From the NCBI GenBank assembly GCA_026647215.1, contig JAPKHC010000005.1, positions 62,001 to 126,000 on the forward strand: DNA of 64,000 bases, in the 5' to 3' direction. Below are positions 45,246 to 54,722 of the stretch, one piece after another. The notes under the pieces are model-generated. The model saw only the letters and a list, made by a program, of their open reading frames with translations, did no database searches and was not told the origin of the DNA. The number at the start of each line of letters is the position of its first letter. The stretch's first letter is position 1. The DNA is from F1-120-MAGs118 sp013360535 (GTDB lineage: Bacteria > Planctomycetota > UBA1135 > GCA-002686595). Position numbers and translations under genes: made by a program.

Positions 45246-45416
45246 GCGCGACTCCCGGACGCGGAAGCTCCTGCGTTCCGCTCCGCGCGCACCCGACGCC
45301 GTGACCAAGTGCGAATTCGTTCCCGCCGGCCGGAAAAGTCTGCCTCGCAGTCCCGCGCACGAATCGCGCGCGTCTGGGGTGCAAAGTCCGCGGAATCTCG
45401 ATCCGATGCACTCGCC

Positions 45417-48188
45417 ATGACGATCCGCCGCTCCCCCCTGTCCGTCCGTTCCTCCTTGATCGTGCTGGCCCTGCTGCTGCCAAGCTGCGCCAGCTCGAAC
45501 GGCACCTCCGGAACCCCGCCCACCGGCGCGAACTCGGCGGCCGCGCTCTCCAAGCTCGTGCGCGAAGCTGCACCGCTGGGAATCAAGCTCGGCCAACCGC
45601 CCTCGCCTGCGCTGCTCGCCCAGTTTGGGCCGAAGGACTGGGAGAAGGGCGACTTCCAGCGCTGGAGCGCGTGCCTGCTCGCGCTGAACCCGTCGAGCGA
45701 GGTCTATCGCGTTCGTGCGCTCGGCGTCGATCCGACGCAGCCCGTCGCCGCGATCGAGGTCACGACGGTTCTCGAGCGTTCGGTCGACCGCGAGAAGCTG
45801 CTCTCGGACGCGGGTGTCGCGCGCAAGGCGTGGGTCGGCGAATGGCGCGGCCTCTTCCGGCCCGTGAAGGGCGAGCTGTACGGAGACCACGTCTTCGGCG
45901 TGGGCGAGCGGCTCGACTGCTACGAGAGCACTCTCGACGGTGTCTGGCTGCTGATCGACGCAGCGGGCGCCTTCTACGGCTTCGTGCGCGCCAAGGATGC
46001 AACGCAACTCGAGCGGGCCGTGCTCACGAATACGCCACGGCAACTCGTGCGCGAGATCGAGCAGCGGCTCGCGCGGGGCGAGGTGGTCGAGGCGAGGGAT
46101 CTGGCGTTGCGCTTCCAAGAGCGCGCCGGCGCCGGGATCGCGCCCGCGCTGCAGGCCGTCGAGGTCGCGTTTGCGGAGCGCAATGCGCAGCTTGGTGCTG
46201 AGGCCGCGACGGTGTTCGCGGAATGGAAGGCGCGTTTCGATGCGCGCGCCCAAGGCGAAGAACGAGCGTTGCGCGCGCTCTTGAGCGAGCTGAGCGACCT
46301 CTGCCATCGTTTCCAGCGCATCCCCGAGGCGGAAGGCTGGGGCGCCGTGGTGCGTGCGGAGCTTTCGGTTTTCGCAAGGGAACGCGCAGCCTCGGATCGT
46401 CTTGGCATGCACGCGAGCGTGTGGGGCGCCTACGCGGCCGACGGAGCTTTCACACCGCAGGAGCTCGTGGTCGCGCTGAAGGCCGCCGATCGGATCGAGG
46501 AGCTCGCGAGTTCAAAAGCCGTCGAAGAGGGCTGGCGCAACCTGCTGCCCAGTTCCTTGCCTTCCCACGTACTGACCGCGATGCGCGCGCGAGTTCCCGG
46601 TGTGTTCGCCGAGCGGCTGCGGCGCGAGGTCGGAGCGCCCAACGAGGGTCCGGCCGTGCGCACGCTCGCGCTCGCGATGGCCGAGTCCGACACGACGGAC
46701 CCGACGTACTACGCGCTGCAACGCATGAAGGACGCGCAGTCGCTCGACTCCGCATTCGCGAGGGTCTTCGATCGGCCCGAGATGATCGGGCACCTCTCGA
46801 ACAAGCTCAGCTCCCCGCTCGAGGGCCTGAACGAGACGCCGAGCTGGATCCGGTTCCGCGCCCAGGTGCCGACGATCGTGCGCGCCGAGTTCGTGCGGCG
46901 CGCGGAGCAGGCGCGGGCGTGGGCGCTTCCCGCGACGGAGGCGATGAACTGGCTTTCGGCGGCGATGGTCTCGCGTACATCGTTCCCGGAGCCCGAGCGT
47001 CTCGTCGACGTCCTCAGGCAAGGCTCGCGCGATCCGGATCCGCTGGTCGCGAACGCGCGCAACGCGCTCGCTCCGCTCGTCGCGCGTCACTACCCGCCGC
47101 TGCACGCGACGGTGGCGCACTTCGAGCGGCTGGAGCAACTCTTCCGGCGTCTGCCGATCGCGCGCTTCCCGGCGTTCTGGCAGCTCGGACTGCGCCTGGA
47201 CAGCGTCGCGGAGCTGCGCGAGGCCGCGCGGCTCGCGGAGCGTGGCGCCGACATCCCGTGGATCCAGCTCGTTTCCGACGGCATCGAGAGATTGCGTGTC
47301 GCCGACGTGCCGAACGAGCCGGCACCCACGCCTCCCGACGTCTCGCTCGCGTGGCTGGGCTTCGACCTGCCGCCCGAGCTGCGCGACGAGAAGGCCTGGA
47401 TCAACGCCGAGCAGGTCGCGATCGACGCGGAGGCGAAGCGCATCGCGGAACTCAAGGCCGCCCACGACCTCGCGTTCGCCGCGCACAAGGCGCGTCAGGA
47501 CACCTTCAGGGCCTCGATGGAGGAACGCCTGAAGGCGGGCCAGAAGAACGCGCTGGAGAACGAGGCTCGCGACATGGACCTCGTGTCCGACCGCCTGCGC
47601 GAGGAGAACGAGGCGAACAACGTCGCCGTGCGGGCCTTCAATGCCCGCATCGTTCCGTTCAACGAGCGCGTCACGCGCTTCAACGACCGTTACTACTTCC
47701 TGCTCGGCGACAAGACGGCGCAGCTCGACACGCAACTCAACGACGCGCTCGCGCGCTGGCGGACGGAGCACGCGACGGCGCCTGTGGACGTCGCAGGCGA
47801 TGCGCTGCGCGCGGACTGGACACGCAAGGAAGCGACGTTCGCGGCGGAGTGGTTCGACGCGGAGGACAGCCCGCTCCCCTACGACCTGCGTGCGCCCAAG
47901 CGGCCGAGCCAAGGGGCGGCGAATGCGCTCATCGCGGAGCTCGAGCGGTCGCTGTGGATGCAGGCGGGCGCGAAGGGCATCGGCGAGCAGCTCGGTCTCG
48001 CCATCGCACGCGACGTCGAGCTCTCCGGCACTGTACGGACAAGCCTGCGCGAGGCCCTGGCGACCTACCGGGGCCGCTTCGGCGCCGAGGCGCTACGGGC
48101 GCACCTGCTGACGGGCTGCAGCGCGGTCGAGCGCCTCAAGGTCGTGCCGGCGCTGCCACCCGACGTCCGCTCCGCCCTCGGCATCTGA
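45417..48188 (+). CDS. Large lipoprotein of unknown function
   Basis: The 923-residue protein has a signal sequence ending at ALLLPSCASSNG. Residues 30-180 are beta-rich, with WVGEWRGLFRPVKGELYGDH near 140. Mostly helical sequence follows, and a long charged, probably coiled-coil region at about 660-770 contains AWINAEQVAIDAEAKRIAEL and ENEARDMDLVSDRLREENEA. A C-terminal helical cap includes FGAEALRAHLLTGCSAVERL. I do not recognise a family, and no enzymatic motif is visible. It is transcribed alone, divergent from the GH2 gene across 187 bp. The pilin-like operon begins 177 bp downstream; that gap (48189-48365) shows no gene. Confidence 0.68.
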   Translation: MTIRRSPLSVRSSLIVLALLLPSCASSNGTSGTPPTGANSAAALSKLVREAAPLGIKLGQPPSPALLAQFGPKDWEKGDFQRWSACLLALNPSSEVYRVRALGVDPTQPVAAIEVTTVLERSVDREKLLSDAGVARKAWVGEWRGLFRPVKGELYGDHVFGVGERLDCYESTLDGVWLLIDAAGAFYGFVRAKDATQLERAVLTNTPRQLVREIEQRLARGEVVEARDLALRFQERAGAGIAPALQAVEVAFAERNAQLGAEAATVFAEWKARFDARAQGEERALRALLSELSDLCHRFQRIPEAEGWGAVVRAELSVFARERAASDRLGMHASVWGAYAADGAFTPQELVVALKAADRIEELASSKAVEEGWRNLLPSSLPSHVLTAMRARVPGVFAERLRREVGAPNEGPAVRTLALAMAESDTTDPTYYALQRMKDAQSLDSAFARVFDRPEMIGHLSNKLSSPLEGLNETPSWIRFRAQVPTIVRAEFVRRAEQARAWALPATEAMNWLSAAMVSRTSFPEPERLVDVLRQGSRDPDPLVANARNALAPLVARHYPPLHATVAHFERLEQLFRRLPIARFPAFWQLGLRLDSVAELREAARLAERGADIPWIQLVSDGIERLRVADVPNEPAPTPPDVSLAWLGFDLPPELRDEKAWINAEQVAIDAEAKRIAELKAAHDLAFAAHKARQDTFRASMEERLKAGQKNALENEARDMDLVSDRLREENEANNVAVRAFNARIVPFNERVTRFNDRYYFLLGDKTAQLDTQLNDALARWRTEHATAPVDVAGDALRADWTRKEATFAAEWFDAEDSPLPYDLRAPKRPSQGAANALIAELERSLWMQAGAKGIGEQLGLAIARDVELSGTVRTSLREALATYRGRFGAEALRAHLLTGCSAVERLKVVPALPPDVRSALGI

Positions 48189-48365
48189 GGCTCCGGTAGC
48201 TCGGACCTCCCCAATTGGAAATTCCTTCCGGCGTGCACGGTCCCCCGGCGCGGCGGAGAGAGGGGCGCGAACTCTCTCGCGAGCGTTCGTGCAGTGCTGG
48301 CGAGCGCGGCTCCGAAACAGGGCGCAGGCCTCCCGCCCCGTTGGGCGCGGGAGCGCGTCGTTCCC

Positions 48366-48929
48366 ATGCTGCGCCGCCGAACCCTGCCCACCGAGCCCTC
48401 GCGTACGCGAGGCATGACGCTGCTCGAGGTGACGATCTCGATCGCCGTGATGACGATCGCGATGGCGATGTTCTCGAGCGTGATCACGACCACGACACGC
48501 ATCGGCACGGAGAAGCGCCTCGCCAGCGTCGCGTCGCATGCCGCGCGCAGCCAGCTCGAGCGCCTGCGCTGCCAGCCCTTCGGGCAAGTGTGGCGGCTCT
48601 ACAACGAGAGCGGCGCCGATGACCCTGCCGGAGCGGGCACCGGACCCGGTCCGCACTTCGAGGTGCCGGGCCTCGTTCCGCTGCCGACCGACGCCGATGG
48701 CTTCGTCGGGCGCGTCATCCTCCCGCACTCCGAGAAGCTGTTGCTCGAGAGTGTGCTGGACGAGCCGTTCGGCCTTCCGCGCGACCTCAACGGCGACACG
48801 CTGATCGACGACCTCAACCACGCGCTCGACTACGCGATCCTGCCGGTGATGGTCGAGCTCGAGTGGCAGACGCCGCTCGGTCCGCGGCGCCTGGAGATGC
48901 ACACGATGCTCGCGGGGTACGGGGGCTAG
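48366..48929 (+). CDS. Prepilin-like protein (PilV/GspI type)
   Basis: The 187-residue protein has a classic type III signal: a basic leader ending in SRTRG, cleavage before MTLLEVTISIAVMTIAMAMF, and Glu at position +5. It would be cut by prepilin peptidase and join a type IV pilus or type II secretion pseudopilus. The globular part includes SHAARSQLERLRCQPFGQVW. It is the first gene of a four-gene unit: the next gene follows the TAG stop without a gap, then come the PilX-like and HEAT-repeat genes. No pilus motor or secretin gene is in the window. Confidence 0.82.
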   Translation: MLRRRTLPTEPSRTRGMTLLEVTISIAVMTIAMAMFSSVITTTTRIGTEKRLASVASHAARSQLERLRCQPFGQVWRLYNESGADDPAGAGTGPGPHFEVPGLVPLPTDADGFVGRVILPHSEKLLLESVLDEPFGLPRDLNGDTLIDDLNHALDYAILPVMVELEWQTPLGPRRLEMHTMLAGYGG

Positions 48930-49529
48930 ATGGCGGCGCGCTTCGCACGGCGAGCCGGCTTCACGCTGCTCGAGATCCTGATCGCCCTCACGGTGGTCGG
49001 GCTCGTGCTCGGCAACATCGTGATGGTGATGCGCTCGAGCAGCGACGCGCACGACGAGGAGACCTCGCGGGCCACGCTCGAACTGCAGCTCGACCAGACG
49101 CTCGACCGCATCGTGCTGGCGCTGATGGCGGCGAGTTCCGAGTCGCTCGAACCCGGCGCGAGCGCGCCAGCGTTCCACGACCGCATGGAGTACATGCAGA
49201 GCCTCGGCGTGAACGACGGCAAGCTCGTGCTCGGCGCGCCCGAGCGCATCGAGATGCGCATCGACCGCGGCGAGATCGTGTGGATCGAGAATCCCGAGAG
49301 CGTCGGCGAGCGCCTGGCGACCTGGAGCCGCTGGGTGCGCGAGTACCTCGAGGGCGAGGAACCCAACGGCGTCGATGACAACGACAACGGGCTGGTGGAC
49401 GAGAGCGGCCTCGCCTTCGTGCTCGACGGCACCCAGGTGACGGTGATGCTCTCGCTCGAGCGCCGCGAATCCAACGGACGAACGGTCGTGTACTCGCGCA
49501 CCGCGATCGTGCACTGCCGCAACGGCTAG
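48930..49529 (+). CDS. Prepilin-like protein (PilW/GspJ type)
   Basis: The 199-residue protein has a prepilin leader (AARFARRAG) and cleavage site G|FTLLEILIALTVVGLVLGNI with Glu at +5. The globular domain contains ELQLDQTLDRIVLALMAASS and LGAPERIEMRIDRGEIVWIE. A Ca-binding-like loop, NGVDDNDNGLVDESG, lies near residue 150, as found in some pseudopilins. The ATG directly follows the stop of the preceding gene. Confidence 0.82.
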   Translation: MAARFARRAGFTLLEILIALTVVGLVLGNIVMVMRSSSDAHDEETSRATLELQLDQTLDRIVLALMAASSESLEPGASAPAFHDRMEYMQSLGVNDGKLVLGAPERIEMRIDRGEIVWIENPESVGERLATWSRWVREYLEGEEPNGVDDNDNGLVDESGLAFVLDGTQVTVMLSLERRESNGRTVVYSRTAIVHCRNG

Positions 49530-49540
49530 GAGAGACATCC

Positions 49541-50998
49541 ATGCACAGGGGAATCGGAAGAGGACGACGTTCGCGCCGCGGGGGCGTGCTCGTGGCCACG
49601 CTGGTCGCGACGATCGCCATCGGCGCGCTCAGCGTGTGCCTGCTCGAGCTCGACTCGACGCGCCTGCGGCAGCAGGTGGCGAGCATCGACAACAAGCGCG
49701 CCTTCAACCTGGCGGAGGCAGGGCTCGCGGAGGCCTATTTCTCCGTGAAATCGGGCTTCTCCGGGAACATCGGCACACAGGCGGATCCGGCCAAGTACGG
49801 CGACGGGCTGTTCTGGGTCGAGGCGACCGAGCTCGGCGAGAACGTGATCGGCATGGAGAGCACCGGCATGTCGGGCTCGGGCCGCGCGACCCTGTCGCTG
49901 GTCGTCAAGCGCCAGTCGCAGAGCCTCGCCTCGATGGGCGTGATGAGCTCCCAGGACATCACCGTCGGCGCGCGCGCGCTCGTCGACGCCTACGACTCCA
50001 AGGGCGGAAGCGGCCTGCCGCTGATCGACCCGCTCACGGCGCCGCCCGCGCCGCTGCGCAGCAACGGCAACATCTCGATCGGCGCCGCAGGCATCGTGCG
50101 CGGCAACGCCGTGCCCGGCCCCGGCGGCTCGGTCAGCTTCGGGTTGCTCTCGATCGTCACGGGCTCGACCACGCCGGCCTCGAGCCCGGTCTCGATGGTG
50201 CCCGTCGAGGTTCCGTCGTTCACCAAGTCCGCAGACATCGAGCTGTCGGGCAGTGCCAAGCACGTGATCGACTCGCCGGAAGCGCAGGTGGACCGCATCG
50301 TCGTCGGCACGGGCACGACGCTCACGCTGCGCGGTCCCACGCGGGTCGTCGTCGACCAGCTCACGGTGCAGGGCGGCGGAGGGTTCGAGATCGACACGAC
50401 CGGCGGCAAGGTCGAGCTGTACGTCACCGACTGGCTCAACCTGGCGAGCACCGCGAAGCTCGGGTTTCCTGCGCAGGACACCGCCGGTTTCAAGCTGATC
50501 GCGACGGCCACGGGCTCGCGCGATCGCGACGGGGACGGCACGGCAGATCCGGCAGTCCGGTTCCAGGCCAACGGGCCGTTCTTCGGGTCGCTCTACGCAC
50601 CGAACGCGCGCCTCGCGCTGCAGCCGGCCTGCGAGATCTACGGTTCTGTGGCGGCGCAACGTCTCGTGATCGCCGACGGAGCGAAGGTGCACTTCGACGC
50701 GGCGCTGCTGACGGCCGACACCGCGGCGACGACGCTCGTGACGCCCCTTTCCTGGCGCGTGGTCGACATTCCCGTGCAGGTGGCGCGCGACCTGAGCGAG
50801 GACCCGTTCGACGTGCTCGCGGTCGACGAGGCCACGCTGTCGAAGCCTTCCGAGTCGCGCGTCGACTCCGATGTCGAGCTCAGCATCAAGTACCTCGACC
50901 TGTCGCTCAGCTTCCAGTCCTACGTCGGGCCCGAGTCGGCCTTCGACTGGTCGAACGTGTCGAGCGTGATCGGGATCTTCCGCCAGCCGTTGCCATGA
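49541..50998 (+). CDS. PilX/GspK-like pilus assembly protein with beta-helix-like domain
   Basis: The 485-residue protein has the start RRSRRGGVLVATLVATIAIG, a prepilin-like N-terminus in which Glu at +5 is not obvious. ASIDNKRAFNLAEAGLAEAY follows, typical of PilX/GspK proteins. From about residue 180 come short repeated beta strands (SNGNISIGAAGIVRGN, GTTLTLRGPTRVVVDQLTVQ, GKVELYVTDWLNLASTAKL, FFGSLYAPNARLALQPACE). This looks like the polymer-forming or DUF7305-type domain. GGAGAG lies 6 bases before the ATG. Its stop overlaps the next start (ATGA). Confidence 0.75.
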   Translation: MHRGIGRGRRSRRGGVLVATLVATIAIGALSVCLLELDSTRLRQQVASIDNKRAFNLAEAGLAEAYFSVKSGFSGNIGTQADPAKYGDGLFWVEATELGENVIGMESTGMSGSGRATLSLVVKRQSQSLASMGVMSSQDITVGARALVDAYDSKGGSGLPLIDPLTAPPAPLRSNGNISIGAAGIVRGNAVPGPGGSVSFGLLSIVTGSTTPASSPVSMVPVEVPSFTKSADIELSGSAKHVIDSPEAQVDRIVVGTGTTLTLRGPTRVVVDQLTVQGGGGFEIDTTGGKVELYVTDWLNLASTAKLGFPAQDTAGFKLIATATGSRDRDGDGTADPAVRFQANGPFFGSLYAPNARLALQPACEIYGSVAAQRLVIADGAKVHFDAALLTADTAATTLVTPLSWRVVDIPVQVARDLSEDPFDVLAVDEATLSKPSESRVDSDVELSIKYLDLSLSFQSYVGPESAFDWSNVSSVIGIFRQPLP

Positions 50999-52221
50999 GC
51001 CGCTGGACTCGAGTCCTTCTCCTGCTTGCGCTCGCGGGCCCATCGCGCGCGCAGCACGCGGGACAACCCCTGCGCGACGAGCTCGCACGCTGCACTCCGC
51101 AGACGGCGGCCAAGGTCGTCGAGCGCCTGCGTGCGGCGAAGTCCGAGGGCACGCAGGCATGCCTCGACCTGCTCCTGCGCAGCAAGGGCAACACGAGCGT
51201 CACCGTCTCGGAAACCGCGCTGGAAGTGCTGCGAACGAGCATGCCTGCGGTGCGGAGCGAGCTCACCACGCTCGCGAGCGCACGCCCCACGCGCGAGAAC
51301 GCGCGCAGTGCGCTCACCGTGCTCGCCGCGCTCGGGGAACTGAAGGACCTGACCCTGGCGCTCGAGCTTGCGGGCAACGCGCCGCCGGCGCCGCCGGCCG
51401 AAGTGGGCGACGAGCTCGACGACCTCGGCCTGCGAGCCTGCGCGACGGAGATCTTCCGGCGTCATGCGGAGCCCGCCGACGCGCTGCGCTCCGCGATCGA
51501 ACGCGCGCCAGCCGAGCGGCGGGAGTTGCTCGTCGCCGCGTTGGGCGCGAGCCACACGTATTCAGCGGTCACGCTGCTCGGCACCTGGCTGCTGCGCGAG
51601 CGGGGCCCGCGGACCGCGCTGGTGCGCGCGCTCGGCCAGAGCGTGCGTGCGTTGCCGGCGCCGTTCGACGAGCGCGCCTGCGCGGGCCTGCGCGAGTCGC
51701 TCGAGCACGCCGATGCTCCGGAGTTCCGCGAGGCGGTGCTGTGCGTCGGATGGATGGAAGACGCCGGCGCCGTGGGTTCGCTCGTGCCGCTGTTGCGCTC
51801 GCCGCACGCGGGCGTGAGGGAGGACGCGTTGTGGTCGCTGCGCCGCATCACGGGCGCGCGCATCGGAGCGGACGTTCCGCGTTGGCAACGTTTCGTCGCG
51901 GACGAACGCGACTGGCGGGCGACGCAGCTTCCCGACTTGCTCGACGAACTAGGAGGCGCGGACGCCCGCGCCTCCGGAGCGGCGCTCAACGAGCTCGTGC
52001 GCCACCGTTTCCCGCGCCATGAGATCGCCGCGGCCGTCGGCGCACGCCTCCGCGCACTCGAAGGCGCCCAGTTCGTCTCCGCCTGCGGCCTGCTCGGCCA
52101 GCTCGGCTCCCGCGCGGCCCTCGAGCCGCTCGCGCGCGCTGCGCAGGAACGCCGGCCTGCCGCCGAGCAACGCGCGCTCGCCGATGCACGCAAGCGCCTC
52201 CTGGGTCAGGGCCAGCGTTGA
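50995..52221 (+). CDS. Secreted HEAT-repeat protein
   Basis: The 408-residue protein has a signal peptide (WTRVLLLLALAGPSRAQ) and is almost entirely helical repeats. AGAVGSLVPLLRSPHAGVRE followed by DALWSLRRITGARIG near residue 280 is a clear HEAT/PBS-lyase-type unit. Other units are RSELTTLASARPTRENARSA and LGASHTYSAVTLLGTWLLRE. Such solenoids are protein-binding scaffolds. Its ATG overlaps the stop of the PilX-like gene (ATGA), so it may act in the periplasm with the pilin-like proteins. The function is unknown. Confidence 0.72.
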   Translation: MSRWTRVLLLLALAGPSRAQHAGQPLRDELARCTPQTAAKVVERLRAAKSEGTQACLDLLLRSKGNTSVTVSETALEVLRTSMPAVRSELTTLASARPTRENARSALTVLAALGELKDLTLALELAGNAPPAPPAEVGDELDDLGLRACATEIFRRHAEPADALRSAIERAPAERRELLVAALGASHTYSAVTLLGTWLLRERGPRTALVRALGQSVRALPAPFDERACAGLRESLEHADAPEFREAVLCVGWMEDAGAVGSLVPLLRSPHAGVREDALWSLRRITGARIGADVPRWQRFVADERDWRATQLPDLLDELGGADARASGAALNELVRHRFPRHEIAAAVGARLRALEGAQFVSACGLLGQLGSRAALEPLARAAQERRPAAEQRALADARKRLLGQGQR

Positions 52222-52314
52222 TGCGCACCCGCGCGCGGTCCCCGAACTGAAACAACCCAGCTCCCCGCCCCGCCCCCTCTCAAGGGCGCTCCGTTCGCGG
52301 CCGATCCGCGGGAC

Positions 52315-52782
52315 GTGACGACGCCGCCCACCCCGATCCGCCATCGCCGCCGCATCCGTCTCGTGCGGCCGCGGCTGCAGCTGCGCCTGATGGGCGCGTT
52401 CCTCGGCGTCGCGCTGCTCGCGCTCACGCTGCAGTACCTCGTGTTCCAGCGGGTGCTGGTCGAGGCCGCGGCGGAACTGCCCCACGACGGCGCAGCGCTG
52501 CTGGTGCAGACCAACGGGCGCCTCGCGCTGGTGTTCGGCGTCACCGTGCTGTTGCTCCTCCCGGCGACGTTCGCGGTCGGCCTGCTCGTGACCCATCGCC
52601 TCGTCGGGCCGATCTACCGCTTCGAGAAGTACCTCGCGCAGGTGATCGCGGGCGAGACGCGCGAGCCGTGCCGCATCCGCAAGGGCGACGAGCTCGTCGA
52701 GCTGTGCGAGCTCATCAACCGCGCCACGGAGCCTGTCCGGCAGCCATCAGCTTCCACCGACGAGCGCGAGCTCGCGGCCTGA
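52315..52782 (+). CDS. Two-helix membrane protein with HAMP domain only
   Basis: The 155-residue protein starts at a GTG. It has two membrane helices (LMGAFLGVALLALTLQYLVF, residues 25-45, and ALVFGVTVLLLLPATFAVGL, residues 70-92). A HAMP-like segment (VTHRLVGPIYRFEKYLAQVI to LVELCELINRA) follows. No histidine kinase, methyl-accepting or cyclase domain follows. It ends 6 bases before the histidine kinase gene. It may relay or modulate that kinase's signal. The GTG start is weak: no ribosome-binding site is seen and the 93 bp upstream hold no gene. Confidence 0.7.
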   Translation: MTTPPTPIRHRRRIRLVRPRLQLRLMGAFLGVALLALTLQYLVFQRVLVEAAAELPHDGAALLVQTNGRLALVFGVTVLLLLPATFAVGLLVTHRLVGPIYRFEKYLAQVIAGETREPCRIRKGDELVELCELINRATEPVRQPSASTDERELAA

Positions 52783-52788
52783 GCGTCG

Positions 52789-54714
52789 ATGAAGCTGCGC
52801 GCGAAGATCACGCTGATCGTCGCCGGTGTGGTCGCGAGCTACGCGCTGCTCGACCACGCCCTGCAACGCTGGATCGTCCAGCCGCGTTTCGACGAGCTCG
52901 AGCGCCGCACGGCCCAGACCGATGCGTCGCGCGTGCGCCGTGCGTTGACCGCGGAACTCTCCGCGCTGGAAGCGCGTTGCTCGGAGTGGGCCGCGTGGAA
53001 CGAGACCTGCGCGTTCGTCGCGGGGGCGCGCGACGACTCCGACCCCGAACGCACGCGGCGTGTCGCGGAGTTCCGCGAGCGCAACCTCGGGCTGGAAGCC
53101 TTCCGCCAATCGCGCATCGACCTGCTCTACCTCGTCGACGCCGATGGAAGCGTGCGTTTCGGCCGCGTGCGCGACCTCGAGAGCGGTGCCGAGCTGCGCC
53201 TCGCCGAGCTCGACTTCGACCGACTCACCCCCGGCCACCCGTTCCTGCTGCAGCCCGGTCGCGCGGGCGCGGCGGAGTCGCGGCAGGTCGGCGGGCTCGT
53301 GCTCACCGGTCTCGGGCCGATGTTCGTCGCCTCGCGGCCGCTCGCGTGCGGCGAAGGCGGCTCGGTGATCCTCGGACGCATCCTTTCGCCGTCGGTGCTC
53401 GAGACGCTCGCGGCGCGCACGGAAGTGCCGTTCGAGGTGCTGCGCCTCGATGGCGAGCTGCCTGCGCGCGACGCGGACGTCCTCGACGAGGCCACGGCGT
53501 CGGTCGAGCCCGTCGTCGCCACTCGGGACGAGCACGCACTCGACGCCTGGGTCGCCCTCGACGACCTGCGCGGCCGTCCGGCGCTGCTCGTGCGTGCCAC
53601 GCTGCCGCGCTCGATCTCCGCGAGCGGCTCGGATGCGCTGCGTTTCGCGCTCGTCTCGACCATCGCGGCGGGCATGCTGCTCCTGTTCGTGCTGCTCGCG
53701 GTCCTGCGGCGCGCCGTGATCGACCCCATCGCGCGCCTCACCGACCACGCGCTCGAGATCGGTCGCACGGACGACTACGGCCGCAAGGTCGCGCTCGAGC
53801 GCGACGACGAGCTCGGAGTCCTCTCGCGCGAGCTCGAGAGCATGATGGGCAAGCTCGAGACCTCGCGAGCGCAGCTGGTCGACACCGCACGCGCCGCCGG
53901 CATGAGCGAGATCGCCACGGGCATCCTGCACAACGTCGGCAACGTCCTGAACAGCGTCAGCGTGTCGTCCGGTCAGATCGCGCATCGGCTCAAGGAATCG
54001 CGCCTGCCGAAGCTGCTCAAGCTGGCGGAGCTCGTCCGCGACAAGGGCGAGAACCTCGGCGCGTTCATCGCGAACGACCCCAAGGGCAAGCACGTCGCGC
54101 CGTTCCTGCTCGACGTCAGCGAGGCGCTGCGGCAGGAGCGTGAGGAGCTCGAGGAAGAATCGCGTGCGCTGCAGGAAGGTGTCGAGCACATCGCCAAGCT
54201 CGTGCAGTCGCAGCAGGAACTCGCGGGCCACAAGGAGCTGCTCGAGCCTGTCGAGCTCGGGCCGCAGGTCGCGCTGGCGTGGAGCCTCGTCTCGCGCGGG
54301 CTCGGCCCCGGTCTCGCTCCGCAGTTCGAGGACTCGATTCCCGACCTCGGCCGCGTGCTCGTCGACCGCCATCGCCTCGTGCAGGTGCTCGTCAACCTGC
54401 TCAAGAACGCCTGCGAGTCCGTGCGCGACGCCGGACGCCGGCCGGGCCGGATCACGGTCGGCGTCGAGCGCTCCGGCGAGCGCCTCTCGATCACGGTGAG
54501 CGACGACGGACTGGGCTTCGACGAGGCGACCGGTGCGCAGCTCTTCCGCCACGGCTTCACCACCAAACCCGGAGGCCACGGCTTCGGGCTCCATTCGTGC
54601 GCCAACGCCGCCACCGAGATGGGTGGCAGCTTGAGCGCCCGCAGCGACGGTCCCGGTCGCGGCGCCACGTTCGTGCTCGAGATCCACGCGCCCGCGCGCC
54701 GCGCTGCCGCGTAG
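52789..54714 (+). CDS. Membrane histidine kinase with extracytoplasmic sensor and HAMP
   Basis: The 641-residue protein has membrane helices at about 8-24 and 284-306. Between them is a CHASE4-like sensor domain (CSEWAAWNETCAFVAGARDD, FRQSRIDLLYLVDADGSVRF). HAMP follows (VIDPIARLTDHALEIGRTDD). The dimerisation/phosphoacceptor helix reads MSEIATGILHNVGNVLNSV with His381. The ATPase domain has VLVNLLKNACESVRDAG (N box), SDDGLGFDE (G1) and GFTTKPGGHGFGLHSCANAA (F/G2). This HNVGN type is common in kinases from planctomycetes and delta-proteobacteria-like bacteria. The receiver/HATPase gene follows after 8 bases. Confidence 0.9.
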   Translation: MKLRAKITLIVAGVVASYALLDHALQRWIVQPRFDELERRTAQTDASRVRRALTAELSALEARCSEWAAWNETCAFVAGARDDSDPERTRRVAEFRERNLGLEAFRQSRIDLLYLVDADGSVRFGRVRDLESGAELRLAELDFDRLTPGHPFLLQPGRAGAAESRQVGGLVLTGLGPMFVASRPLACGEGGSVILGRILSPSVLETLAARTEVPFEVLRLDGELPARDADVLDEATASVEPVVATRDEHALDAWVALDDLRGRPALLVRATLPRSISASGSDALRFALVSTIAAGMLLLFVLLAVLRRAVIDPIARLTDHALEIGRTDDYGRKVALERDDELGVLSRELESMMGKLETSRAQLVDTARAAGMSEIATGILHNVGNVLNSVSVSSGQIAHRLKESRLPKLLKLAELVRDKGENLGAFIANDPKGKHVAPFLLDVSEALRQEREELEEESRALQEGVEHIAKLVQSQQELAGHKELLEPVELGPQVALAWSLVSRGLGPGLAPQFEDSIPDLGRVLVDRHRLVQVLVNLLKNACESVRDAGRRPGRITVGVERSGERLSITVSDDGLGFDEATGAQLFRHGFTTKPGGHGFGLHSCANAATEMGGSLSARSDGPGRGATFVLEIHAPARRAAA

Positions 54715-54722
54715 AGGACCCC

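Noticed and set aside
48189..48365. CCAATTGG followed by GGAAATTCC before the pilin operon as a possible operator.
   Set aside because: The palindromes are short, are not repeated in the window, and are not aligned with a promoter that I can identify.
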